A DNA stretch of 11,826 bases. Source: DXYV01 sp045543215 (GTDB taxonomy: Bacteria; Bacillota; Clostridia; Oscillospirales; Oscillospiraceae). The stretch is taken from NCBI GenBank assembly GCA_045543215.1, contig JAZQMD010000075.1, positions 1 through 11,826 on the forward strand. Direction: 5' to 3'. The position numbers and the translations under genes are program-made. A model generated the notes under the pieces. It was not told the DNA's origin. It worked only from the letters and a program-made list of their open reading frames with translations, and made no database searches. Positions 1 through 6,499 of the stretch are shown piece after piece; position 1 is the first letter of the stretch; each line of letters starts with the position of its first letter.

Positions 1-27
1 GAGCTGGAGGCGGATTTGATCAAATAA
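1..27 (+). CDS. 3' end of an unidentified gene
   Basis: Frame 1 reads E-L-E-A-D-L-I-K and a TAA stop, and the stop lies directly before a strong hairpin terminator, which is what the end of a rightward gene looks like. Eight residues are too few to name a family. The other two forward frames do not end in such a position. The gene converges on the tsaD operon. The call rests only on the position of the stop relative to the terminator. Confidence 0.5.
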   Translation, partial: ELEADLIK

Positions 28-69
28 AAAGAGGAGGCATTTTTAAAGATGCCTCCTCTTTTTATTTTA
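26..69. terminator. Bidirectional Rho-independent terminator
   Basis: A perfect 15-bp stem (26-40 with 49-63, core GAGGAGGCAT/ATGCCTCCTC) encloses an 8-nt loop and is followed by TTTTTATTTTAT on the plus strand. The minus strand also carries a T-rich tract (TTTTTATTT) after the stem. It can therefore end the gene at 1-27 and also stop leftward transcripts running out of tsaD, for which no nearer GC-rich hairpin is visible. Confidence 0.9.
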
Positions 70-118
70 TGGAAAACTTATAGTGTATAAAATAAAAGTA
101 AATTTTATGATATTCCTT

Positions 119-242
119 TTTAATTTACATAATTATAGAAAATCATTTTTATATAAGAAGTTATCCACAACTTCCACGTTGTTTTCCACATCTATTGACT
201 AGGTTTTCTATTCTCTAAGGCGTTAATTTAATTTACATAATT
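119..242 (+). repeat. 16-bp direct repeat flanking the DnaA boxes
   Basis: TTTAATTTACATAATT occurs at 119-134 and again at 227-242, 108 bp apart. Each copy is followed at a similar distance by TATATAAG (150-157 and 250-257). The DnaA boxes lie between the copies. It may be a degenerate local duplication or paired protein sites. It is AT-rich, so chance similarity is possible, though 16 exact bases is long. Confidence 0.6.
161..190 (+). promoter_or_regulatory. Pair of DnaA boxes
   Basis: TTATCCACA at 161-169 is identical to the consensus DnaA box. TTTTCCACA at 182-190 fits the relaxed consensus TTWTNCACA. Both are in the same orientation and start 21 bp apart, about two helical turns, inside an AT-rich gap. 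Whether DnaA binds here, and with what role, is inference. Confidence 0.5.
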
Positions 243-280
243 TATTTTCTATATAAGGATTATATACCTCTGCGTAGCGT

Positions 281-1291
281 TTATACTCTTGACACCTCCC
301 GTACCGCGTAGGCATTGAGGGACATAGTCGCGCTATTTCCAGCTAGGTATTCATAATATCCCTGACAGCCAATCATAGCGGCATTGTCGCCGCATAGCGA
401 CAGGGGCGGAAGCCACAGGCGAATATTTTCTTGAAGACAGGCCTGCTCCAAATCCTCCCGAATGCGGCTATTAGCGGCTACCCCTCCTGCCACTACTACT
501 TTTTGATAGCCACACTGGCGGGAAGCCACTATTACCCGGGGAATCAGACTGTCGGAGACAGCGGCGGCAAAAGAGGCCGCAAGGTCAGGTAGGTTCAAAG
601 ATGCCCCTCTTTGCTCTCTATTGTGAATTAAGTTGAGCACCGCCGTTTTCAGCCCGGAGAAGGACATGTCCAGGGGATGGTCGTCCACCCGGGCACGGGG
701 AAATTGGTAGGCTCTATCATCCCCGCCCTGGGCCAGCCTGTCCAAAGGCCCTCCGCCAGGGTAGCCCAGTCCTAATACCCGGGCTGTCTTGTCAAAGCAC
801 TCTCCTGCGGAATCGTCCCGGGTGGCCCCCAGTACCTCCATACATGTGTATCCTTTTACGTCTACGATGAGTGTAGTGCCTCCAGAAACGCACAGGCAGA
901 CAAAGGGAGGCTCCAGATCTGGGTGGGCAATATAGTTTGCGGCAACGTGCCCCCGCACATGGTGTACCGGGATAAGGGGTACGCCAAGGCCAAAGGCCAG
1001 CCCCTTGGCAAAGTTTACCCCTACCAGAACCGCTCCGATAAGGCCGGGGGCGTATGTTACCGCCACCCCATCTACCTCTCTCTTTTCAAGGCCGGCCTGA
1101 CGCAAGGCTTCTCCCGCAAGTCCCGCAATTGCTTCCACATGCTTGCGGGAAGCGATCTCCGGTACCACGCCGCCGTAAACAGCGTGCATATCCGCCGACG
1201 AGGCTATCACAGAGGAAAGTACCTCTCTTCCGTTGCGCACTACGGCGGCGGCAGTTTCATCACAGGAGGATTCGAAGGCAAGGATATTCAC
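281..1291 (-). CDS. tsaD: tRNA N6-threonylcarbamoyladenosine transferase TsaD
   Basis: TsaD transfers the threonylcarbamoyl group from threonylcarbamoyl-AMP to A37 of tRNAs that read ANN codons, working in the cytoplasm with TsaB and TsaE. The 336-residue length is normal. Visible marks are the N-terminal ESSCDETAA (7-15), the SGGTT loop (136-140), FSGLKTA (211-217), GGVAANSRIR (269-278) and metal ligands H111 and H115 with D302 in CGDNAAM. The start is GTG at 1291-1289, preceded by a GCAGGTG ribosome binding site; no better ATG lies nearby. It is last in the polA-rimI-GNAT-tsaD operon, 23 nt behind the GNAT gene. In many bacteria tsaD follows tsaE-tsaB-rimI; here rimI is kept close but tsaB and tsaE are not in the window. 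Family assignment is near certain. Confidence 0.97.
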   Translation of the reverse strand: MNILAFESSCDETAAAVVRNGREVLSSVIASSADMHAVYGGVVPEIASRKHVEAIAGLAGEALRQAGLEKREVDGVAVTYAPGLIGAVLVGVNFAKGLAFGLGVPLIPVHHVRGHVAANYIAHPDLEPPFVCLCVSGGTTLIVDVKGYTCMEVLGATRDDSAGECFDKTARVLGLGYPGGGPLDRLAQGGDDRAYQFPRARVDDHPLDMSFSGLKTAVLNLIHNREQRGASLNLPDLAASFAAAVSDSLIPRVIVASRQCGYQKVVVAGGVAANSRIREDLEQACLQENIRLWLPPLSLCGDNAAMIGCQGYYEYLAGNSATMSLNAYAVREVSRV

Positions 1292-1314
1292 AAAAACACC
1301 TGCTTTTTAAAAAT

Positions 1315-1938
1315 TTATTTTGAAAGGAATATATTTTTCTCATCTTCCTCTATCCATTTTGGGGCAGGATGGATGGCCTCCCCAGGACGCAGAGGAATTT
1401 GGATGAAGCGTTCCATGTGGCAGGCTGAGAAGTAACCAGCGTATATCTGGCGGTGCATAGCCTCAACCTTGCGGTCGTCAGCCTCCGGCCCATGGTAGAG
1501 GCAGTTGAAGTGGACGCCGAACAGAGCGCACTCATAGTCAAGAAGTCGGAAGCTGTTACGCTTATAGAAAACAAGTCGCCGCCGGCGTAGACTGTCTACA
1601 GCCTGGTTCCCGCTATTGGGGGCCTCTGCCTCGCAAAACAGCTGATCGTAACGCTCTACCAAAAGTTGCAGTATGTGGGAGCCTACTCCGCCGTTACGCT
1701 TTCCGCGCAGTACCCCAAAGTATTCCAAAAGTGCCCCATGGCGGTCCTCCGGTAGCCATAGCATGGCATAGCCAAGAATCTCGTGCCCCTGTGTTATCAG
1801 CATTGGCTCATACCGTTGCATATCCATAAGGCGGTGCATAGCCCGCAAGGGCTTAAGTTCAGCTTTGGGAAAGTCGGCAGTTAGTTCTTTTTTATACAGT
1901 TTAGTCAGTTCGTTCTTTGTCAGAAGCCTCAGTTCCAT
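1315..1938 (-). CDS. GNAT-family N-acetyltransferase, substrate unknown
   Basis: A cytoplasmic protein of 207 residues with a GNAT fold signature: strand LLEYFGVL (71-78) runs into RGKRNGGVGSHIL (78-90), the R/Q-x-x-G-x-G/A acetyl-CoA pyrophosphate loop. The rest is divergent; the C-terminal half contains a basic run (RRRR, 118-121) and a long tail without a recognised domain. The substrate cannot be told from sequence. The ATG at 1938 is preferred over an in-frame TTG at 1944 because a GGAG sits 8 nt upstream of the ATG and too close to the TTG. The start lies inside rimI (38-nt overlap), suggesting translational coupling. It is the second acetyltransferase in a row, but it lacks the RimI-type NVPAITLYRKYGF motif, so it is not a simple duplicate. 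Confidence 0.85.
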   Translation of the reverse strand: MELRLLTKNELTKLYKKELTADFPKAELKPLRAMHRLMDMQRYEPMLITQGHEILGYAMLWLPEDRHGALLEYFGVLRGKRNGGVGSHILQLLVERYDQLFCEAEAPNSGNQAVDSLRRRRLVFYKRNSFRLLDYECALFGVHFNCLYHGPEADDRKVEAMHRQIYAGYFSACHMERFIQIPLRPGEAIHPAPKWIEEDEKNIFLSK

Positions 1939-2398
1939 GGTCAAACTCCAGCGTCATGATAATGGCATCCTCACAGGGGGCGTCGTAGTAGTTTTTCCTG
2001 CGACCGATCTCCTGAAAGCCATATTTCCGGTATAGGGTAATGGCAGGGACATTGGATGGGCGTACCTCTAGGGTGAGGAAGGTCAAATGGGCTCTGCCAT
2101 AACGCAGAAAGACCCCTAGTAGCTCTTCTGCTATCCCTTGACGGCGGTATTGTGGAGCTACGGCCACGTTATCAATATAGCCCTCATTCAAAATACAATG
2201 AAGGCCGGCGTAGCCAACAACTTCTCCCTCTGTGGTGACAGCAACCAGAAAGCAGGCGGTCTCATTAAATAGCTCGGCCATGAGGGAATCTTCGCTCCAG
2301 GGACGGGAGAAGCAAGCCTGTTCCAGTGCAGCGATACCGGGAATGAGCTCAGCAGTCATGGGCTGAATGGTATAGTTTATTTTTTGATTGTTACCCAT
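1901..2398 (-). CDS. rimI: Ribosomal protein S18 alanine N-acetyltransferase RimI
   Basis: RimI acetylates the N-terminal alanine of ribosomal protein S18 and, in some bacteria, other proteins. The 165-residue protein is a compact GNAT domain: the N-terminal part with CFSRPWSEDSL (29-39), acetyl-CoA motif A at NVAVAPQYRRQGIAEELL (77-94), and motif B NVPAITLYRKYGFQEIGRRK (116-135) followed by NYYD (137-139) and EDAIIMTLEF. This arrangement is typical of RimI. The reading frame stays open back to 2449, but ATG 2398 is chosen because AAGGAG sits 7 nt upstream and the longer form would overlap polA. It lies 41 nt downstream of polA, overlaps the next GNAT gene, and shares a transcript with tsaD, a common partnership. 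Confidence 0.92.
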   Translation of the reverse strand: MGNNQKINYTIQPMTAELIPGIAALEQACFSRPWSEDSLMAELFNETACFLVAVTTEGEVVGYAGLHCILNEGYIDNVAVAPQYRRQGIAEELLGVFLRYGRAHLTFLTLEVRPSNVPAITLYRKYGFQEIGRRKNYYDAPCEDAIIMTLEFDHGTEASDKERTD

Positions 2399-2405
2399 AA
2401 AAATG

Positions 2406-2411
2406 CTCCTT
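2406..2411 (-). promoter_or_regulatory. Ribosome binding site deciding the rimI start
   Basis: On the minus strand AAGGAG is followed by 7 nt and then the ATG at 2398. None of the upstream in-frame start codons has a comparable site, so this fixes the RimI N terminus at MGNNQ. Confidence 0.75.
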
Positions 2412-2439
2412 CCCATGAGGCGCACAGCAGAAGATACCA

Positions 2440-5169
2440 TTAATGGCACTCTGCCCAGGTTTGTCCCGCTTCAGCGTCGGCGGTGAGTGGAACTGCGAGA
2501 GTGGCGACCCCTTCCATTTCCTCCCTGAGGATGTTCTTGACAGTTTCAGTCTCCTTCTCCGGGCACTCCACAATGAGTTCATCATGAACCTGGAGTACCA
2601 GACGGGCCTTGAGACCCTCTTTCCGCAAACGGCAGTCCACTCGAACCATAGCCAATTTGATAAGGTCGGCCGCCGTACCCTGGATTGGGGCATTGAGGGC
2701 CACCCGCTCACCAAAGGATCGCTGGTTGAAATTGGAAGAGCGAAGCTCGGGCACCCAACGGCGGCGACCCATGAGAGTAGAGACATAGCCTTCGGACTTT
2801 GCTTTTTCTACCACTTCCTTCTGGTAGCGTGCCACACCGGCATAGGTGGAGAGATAACGATCCATATACTCCTTCGCCTCGTTTACTGAGACATGAATAT
2901 CCTGGGATAAAGAAAAGGAGGATATTCCATACACAATGCCAAAGTTTACTGCCTTGGCGGAGGAACGCTCGGCCTTGGTGACCTTTTCCACGGGGATTCC
3001 CAGCACCTGGCTGGCGGTGATGGTATGGATGTCCGCCCCGGTATTAAAGGCATCCTGCATGGCCTGATCTCCGGCAATGTGAGCCAGCAGGCGAAGTTCA
3101 ATCTGAGAGTAATCGGCATCCACCAGTATATTACCCGGACCTGCCATAAACATCTTGCGCATTTCAGCGCCCAGAGGGGTTCGCACAGGGATATTTTGCA
3201 GGTTGGGTTCGGTGGAGGACAGTCGCCCGGTGGCGGTGACCGTGTTTTGGAAGGAGGTGTGAATTCGTCCATCTGGGGCGATGACCTTGGCCAGACCTTC
3301 CACATAGGTAGAGTTGAGTTTGGCCAGCTGACGGTATTCCAACACTTGCTCCACCACAGGGTGCTGGGAGCGCAACTTCTCCAGCACTTCGGCGCTGGTG
3401 GAGTAGCCTGTTTTCGTTTTTTTCACCGGGGGTAGGCCCAAATCGTGAAAAAGGATGTGCCCCAGCTGCTGTGTGGAGTTGATGTTAAATTGTTTTCCAG
3501 CAAGCTGATAGATGGATTGCTCCAGTTCCCTGATACGGTCGGTGAGCATAGAACCAAAGTCGGCCAAAGCCTGCCGATTTACCAGAAAGCCAATCCGTTC
3601 CATCTCAGCGAGTACTGGACACAAGGGAAGTTCCAGATCAGTAAGCAGAGCAAGCATGTCCAATTCCTCTAGCCTCTTTTTCAGCTCACGGTACAAGCAA
3701 TCAATAAGAGAGGTATGGGTTAACAAAGCCCCCATGGGGCCGGATACTGTTGCCACTTTTTCCCGGTTCTTCTCCCCGGCGTAGGGATCGTTTCCCTCGG
3801 TTTTCGCTGTCTCAAAAGTAAATAAGGAGCCAAAGGCATCAGGGGCCAGATAGTCCTTAGCCTTGGCACTCTCAAAATTAAAATAGGATATAGAAAGTTT
3901 CTCAAGCTCATAGCTGCCATCGGTGGGGGAGAGCAGATAGGCTGCCAGCTCAGTATCAAAAATAAAACCTTCAGTAGACAGACCCTCCGTCAGGAGTGCG
4001 TGCATCAGATCCTTTACGCGGTGAGAAACCTTTTTAATATCCGCTGAAAATAGTTTTTGAAGAAAATCATTGTAACAATCCAGTCTGTCAGCAAGGATCA
4101 GTGCTGCATGGTTCTCATGTTCACTGAGCCAGTATTCGACGCATACTCCCCTTAATTCAGGGAGGGCCAGCAAGGTCACATGATCTTTGTTTCGCCACAG
4201 CTCCAGCAGTTCCTCCATGCGGGAACGGTCGGTAACCATTTCGCTGGTGCAGTTTCCCACACAGGCATCTTTCTTTGGCGGCATACTGGCAGATTCGGGA
4301 TGAAGACCAAGTTTATCAATAAGTTTAGAAAATTCCAGCTCCAGCAGCTTTTGATAGAGGGCCTTTTCATTCCAGGACTTGCGTATGGCATCCTCAGGAG
4401 CAAAGTCAATGGGTGCATCTGTGCGGATGGTGGCAAGATCATAGGAGAGTTTGGCCATATCCCGCCCTTCATCCAGTTTACGCCGGGCCGCTGGCTTTAG
4501 CTCCGCTTGCTCAAAGTTAGCATAAAGCTCCTCTACCGAGCCGTAACGCTGGATCAGGGCCATGGCAGTCTTTTCCCCAATCCCGGTCACCCCGGGGATA
4601 TTGTCACTGGCATCCCCCATGAGGGCCTTTAAATCCACTATCTTTTTGGGCTCAAAGCCATAGGTCTGGAAAAACGTCTCTGGGGTCATGTCCTTGGTTG
4701 TGGTTTGCCCCATGCGGGTGGACACCAGCTTGACGGTGACCTTGTCGGTCACCAGCTGGAGGGAGTCCTTGTCTCCGGTAACTACTACCGTATCCCACCC
4801 TGCTGCCGTGTCCCGCACAGTAATGGCTCCGATAAGATCATCCGCCTCCCAGCCTTCCAGCTCATAGCGTGGGATATTCATGACATCCAGTACCTCTTTG
4901 AGCACTGGCATTTGAGTTGCCAACTCCTCAGGCATCCCTTTACGATGGGCCTTATAGCCCTCATAAGCCAGGTGACGGAAGGTGGGGCCCTTCAGGTCGA
5001 AGGCAACACACAGGGCATCTGGATTTTCCTCCTCCAGTAGTTTAAACAAGATATTTAAAAATCCAAAAATTGCATTGGTGGGAAAGCCTGTCCGGGTAGT
5101 CAGGTTTTGGCTTACTCCGTAAAAAGCACGGTTAACGATAGAATTGCCGTCGATGACCATCAATTTCAT
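2440..5169 (-). CDS. polA: DNA polymerase I
   Basis: This 909-residue repair and Okazaki-fragment polymerase has three regions. The 5' nuclease (about 1-290) shows D7, EADD (108-111), GDKDS (132-136) and GDASDN (185-190) acidic residues and the helix-hairpin-helix GVTGIGEKTA. The 3'-5' exonuclease-like region (about 305-500) lacks the D-x-E of Exo I (LALPEL at 334-339) and the Exo III Tyr/Asp motif, so proofreading is probably lost, as in Bacillus and Thermus Pol I. The polymerase has TGRLSSTEPNLQNIP (647-661), motif A DYSQIELR (686-693, catalytic D686), motif B R735/K739/F743/Y747 and motif C VHDE (861-864). ATG 5169 is chosen because GGAGGAG lies 9 nt upstream; the frame stays open to 5232, but that extension would place 21 atypical residues before the canonical MKLMVIDGNS. 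It is the first gene of the leftward operon. Confidence 0.98.
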   Translation of the reverse strand: MKLMVIDGNSIVNRAFYGVSQNLTTRTGFPTNAIFGFLNILFKLLEEENPDALCVAFDLKGPTFRHLAYEGYKAHRKGMPEELATQMPVLKEVLDVMNIPRYELEGWEADDLIGAITVRDTAAGWDTVVVTGDKDSLQLVTDKVTVKLVSTRMGQTTTKDMTPETFFQTYGFEPKKIVDLKALMGDASDNIPGVTGIGEKTAMALIQRYGSVEELYANFEQAELKPAARRKLDEGRDMAKLSYDLATIRTDAPIDFAPEDAIRKSWNEKALYQKLLELEFSKLIDKLGLHPESASMPPKKDACVGNCTSEMVTDRSRMEELLELWRNKDHVTLLALPELRGVCVEYWLSEHENHAALILADRLDCYNDFLQKLFSADIKKVSHRVKDLMHALLTEGLSTEGFIFDTELAAYLLSPTDGSYELEKLSISYFNFESAKAKDYLAPDAFGSLFTFETAKTEGNDPYAGEKNREKVATVSGPMGALLTHTSLIDCLYRELKKRLEELDMLALLTDLELPLCPVLAEMERIGFLVNRQALADFGSMLTDRIRELEQSIYQLAGKQFNINSTQQLGHILFHDLGLPPVKKTKTGYSTSAEVLEKLRSQHPVVEQVLEYRQLAKLNSTYVEGLAKVIAPDGRIHTSFQNTVTATGRLSSTEPNLQNIPVRTPLGAEMRKMFMAGPGNILVDADYSQIELRLLAHIAGDQAMQDAFNTGADIHTITASQVLGIPVEKVTKAERSSAKAVNFGIVYGISSFSLSQDIHVSVNEAKEYMDRYLSTYAGVARYQKEVVEKAKSEGYVSTLMGRRRWVPELRSSNFNQRSFGERVALNAPIQGTAADLIKLAMVRVDCRLRKEGLKARLVLQVHDELIVECPEKETETVKNILREEMEGVATLAVPLTADAEAGQTWAECH

Positions 5170-5178
5170 GGATATGGA

Positions 5179-5185
5179 CTCCTCC
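5179..5185 (-). promoter_or_regulatory. Ribosome binding site deciding the polA start
   Basis: On the minus strand GGAGGAG precedes ATG 5169 by 9 nt. It supports the start at MKLMVIDG rather than the 21-residue longer reading. Confidence 0.75.
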
Positions 5186-5245
5186 AAAAAAGTAAAGAGA
5201 TTAAACTCTAATTCATCCCCGTTTTTCCCCAAGTGTTTTTTCTTC

Positions 5246-5274
5246 TTGTCTTAAAGGAGAAAATAGGTTATGAT
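5246..5274 (+). promoter_or_regulatory. Candidate sigma-70/A promoter for truA
   Basis: TTGTCT (5246-5251) and TATGAT (5269-5274) are separated by exactly 17 nt, giving a predicted start near 5281 and a leader of about 60 nt before truA. Matches to the consensus are 4/6 and 5/6. Confidence 0.5.
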
Positions 5275-5295
5275 AAACGGGTTTCTAGCTTATGT

Positions 5296-5324
5296 ATGAT
5301 ACCATCTTTTTACTCTGGCTACAA
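5296..5324 (-). promoter_or_regulatory. Candidate sigma-70/A promoter for the polA operon
   Basis: On the minus strand TTGTAG (5324-5319) and TATCAT (5301-5296) are spaced by 17 nt, predicting a start near 5289 and a leader of about 120 nt before polA. It faces the truA promoter, so the two transcripts would overlap briefly at their 5' ends. Confidence 0.45.
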
Positions 5325-5329
5325 GGGGC

Positions 5330-5335
5330 GGGAGG
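5330..5335 (+). promoter_or_regulatory. Ribosome binding site deciding the truA start
   Basis: GGGAGG lies 5 nt before ATG 5341. The frame is open back to 5233, but the extra 36 residues are not TruA-like and have no such site. Confidence 0.75.
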
Positions 5336-5340
5336 CTTTT

Positions 5341-6078
5341 ATGAAACATTATAAAATGATTCTTTCTTATGATGGCAGTCGTTATAACGGCTGGCAGCGG
5401 CAGGGTAATACTGGGCGGACCATCCAAGGAAAGCTGGAGACTGTCCTGTCCAAACTAAATGAAGCAGAGGTAGAGATCAGGGGGGCTGGGCGCACCGATG
5501 CCGGTGTTCATGCGAGGGGACAGTGCGCTGATTTTTATTTGACCAAGGCCCTTCCTCCGGAGGAAGTTTTGAATTATCTCAACCGATATCTGCCCGAGGA
5601 TGTGGCGGTTATCTCCTGCTCCATGGCAGAGCCTCGGTTTCATGCCCGTCTTTCCGCCAAGGGAAAGCGGTATATCTACCGCTTGTGGATATCCACTATC
5701 CCTAACGTGTTTCAGCGGAAATATGTCACTACTTGGCTCCCACCTCTGGATCTGGCTGCCATGAAGCAGGGAGCTTCTCTCCTGATCGGAACCCACGATT
5801 TTAAAGCATTTTGTGGCAATAGACGGTTTAAAAAGTCCTCGGTACGAACGCTCTCCACGTTGGATGTCCGGCAGCTGGGAGACGAGGTGCGCCTCATCTT
5901 TGAGGGAAACGGCTTTTTATACCACATGGTGCGTATTCTGGCGGGTACTTTGGTGGAGGTGGGAGAAGGCAAACGGGATGTCGCCTCCCTTCCAGCTGTC
6001 TTAGACTCCAGAGATCGATTGCTTGCAGGGCCAGCCCTCCCTGCCCAAGGGCTTATCTTAGACGAAGTGTTTTATTGA
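5341..6078 (+). CDS. truA: tRNA pseudouridine(38-40) synthase TruA
   Basis: TruA isomerises uridines at positions 38, 39 and 40 of the tRNA anticodon arm to pseudouridine, acting as a cytoplasmic homodimer. The 245-residue protein has the expected length. It begins MKHYKMILSYDGSRYNGWQRQ-like, with the catalytic aspartate D53 in GAGRTDAGVHA (48-58). It continues with RFHARLSAKGKRYIYR, the GTHDFKAFC segment, and NGFLYHMVR near the C terminus. It is transcribed alone, away from polA, and is followed by a gap leading to a tRNA gene. The start is fixed by the GGGAGG site 5 nt upstream. No operon partner is visible. Confidence 0.97.
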   Translation: MKHYKMILSYDGSRYNGWQRQGNTGRTIQGKLETVLSKLNEAEVEIRGAGRTDAGVHARGQCADFYLTKALPPEEVLNYLNRYLPEDVAVISCSMAEPRFHARLSAKGKRYIYRLWISTIPNVFQRKYVTTWLPPLDLAAMKQGASLLIGTHDFKAFCGNRRFKKSSVRTLSTLDVRQLGDEVRLIFEGNGFLYHMVRILAGTLVEVGEGKRDVASLPAVLDSRDRLLAGPALPAQGLILDEVFY

Positions 6079-6216
6079 AGGGGGGGAGATTGACCTGCCC
6101 GGAGAGAACGCATGATAGTTGGCCCACTCTATTCCATTGGGATGAGAAACTATGGTATAACCATTGGCAATGGCATGGCCATAATTTTATATTTATATTA
6201 TGTTTGAGTTTGGATA
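6079..6216 (+). other. Palindrome-rich gap downstream of truA
   Basis: This stretch has no convincing ORF but holds several short inverted repeats: ATAGTT (6115-6120) with AACTAT (6148-6153), ATGGT/ACCAT (6152-6164), CCATTG-G-CAATGG (6161-6173) and ATGGC-ATG-GCCAT (6170-6182). The last is followed by AATTTTATATTTATATT and could serve as a weak terminator for truA. The overlapping arms can form alternative structures. Confidence 0.4.
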
Positions 6217-6245
6217 TTGACGAGTAGAGGGGGGTGTGATAAAAT
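6217..6245 (+). promoter_or_regulatory. Candidate promoter upstream of the tRNA-Thr gene
   Basis: TTGACG (6217-6222) and TAAAAT (6240-6245) are 17 nt apart, each matching five of six consensus bases. The predicted start is near 6252, giving a transcript with an 85-nt leader before the tRNA. It is the best promoter match by consensus in this part of the window. Confidence 0.6.
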
Positions 6246-6287
6246 TGTAAACATATAAAAATATTAGCCTAGTCAATTATCCTGATT

Positions 6288-6317
6288 TTGACTGAATGGC
6301 GTTACATCTGTCAAAAT
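6288..6317 (+). promoter_or_regulatory. Second candidate promoter close to the tRNA-Thr gene
   Basis: TTGACT (6288-6293) and CAAAAT (6312-6317) are 18 nt apart, predicting a start near 6324, about 13 nt before the mature tRNA end. The spacing suits a short tRNA leader but the -10 match is only 4/6. TTGACT also pairs with AGTCAA at 6271-6276. Confidence 0.35.
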
Positions 6318-6336
6318 AAATGAAAATAGACAGCAT

Positions 6337-6411
6337 GCTGCTGTGGCTCAAAGGCAGAGCACGTCACTCGTAATGACGGGGTTGTGAGTTCGATTCTCAC
6401 CAGCAGCTCCA
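6337..6411 (+). tRNA. tRNA-Thr (anticodon CGT)
   Basis: A complete 75-nt cloverleaf with encoded CCA. The acceptor stem GCTGCTG/CAGCAGC is a perfect 7 bp (6337-6343 with 6401-6407), discriminator T6408, CCA 6409-6411. The D arm GCTC/GAGC has a short 7-nt loop. The anticodon stem CGTCA/TGACG holds loop CTCGTAA (6367-6373) with anticodon CGT at 6369-6371, which reads ACG (Thr). The variable loop is GGGTT and the T arm GTGAG-TTCGATT-CTCAC. U36-A37 makes it a t6A substrate for TsaD, and U39 (6374) a possible TruA target. Confidence 0.96.
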
Positions 6412-6412
6412 A

Positions 6413-6453
6413 AAATAAAGGTCGGGACGATAAAGTCCGGATCTTTATTTTTT
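6413..6453 (+). terminator. Rho-independent terminator of the tRNA-Thr gene
   Basis: Starting 2 nt after the CCA end, AAATAAAGGTCGGGAC (6413-6428) pairs with GTCCGGATCTTTATTT (6435-6450), with one G-G mismatch and one G-T pair. The loop is GATAAA and a T run follows (ATTTTTTC). It ends the tRNA transcript. Confidence 0.85.
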
Positions 6454-6471
6454 CAATTTTCTTGCTTTCTG

Positions 6472-6497
6472 AAAACCCCCGGTTTGAGGGGGTTTTT
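6472..6497. terminator. Second hairpin terminator, possibly bidirectional
   Basis: AAAACCCCC (6472-6480) pairs with GGGGGTTTT (6488-6496) around a 7-nt loop, followed by T. The minus strand also ends in TTTT after the stem. It could back up the tRNA terminator and stop the leftward trxA-trxB transcript, whose last gene ends about 170 bp away. Confidence 0.7.
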
Positions 6498-6499
6498 GT

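Larger units (their letters stand above)
70..280. other. AT-rich convergent intergenic gap with DnaA boxes
   Basis: This 211-bp gap lies between the 3' ends of two converging transcription units and has no ORF of note. It is strongly AT-rich. It holds two DnaA-box matches (161-169 and 182-190), a 16-bp direct repeat (119-134 and 227-242) and a small AT-only hairpin (250-256 with 260-266, loop GGA) just past the tsaD stop. The hairpin is too AT-rich to call a terminator with confidence. Confidence 0.6.

Noticed and set aside
70..280. Possible chromosomal origin of replication
   Set aside because: Only two DnaA boxes, no dnaA, dnaN or rpmH nearby and no clear set of unwinding-element repeats; reported as a DnaA-box pair instead.
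923..1435. 170-residue plus-strand ORF antisense to tsaD
   Set aside because: Shadow frame of a certain tsaD gene; low-complexity translation and no ribosome binding site.
2391..2786. 131-residue minus-strand ORF overlapping the polA end
   Set aside because: Alternative frame of the conserved polymerase C terminus, whose motif C lies in the polA frame.
4705..5040. 111-residue plus-strand ORF antisense to polA
   Set aside because: Lies opposite the 5' nuclease domain; open only because of codon composition.
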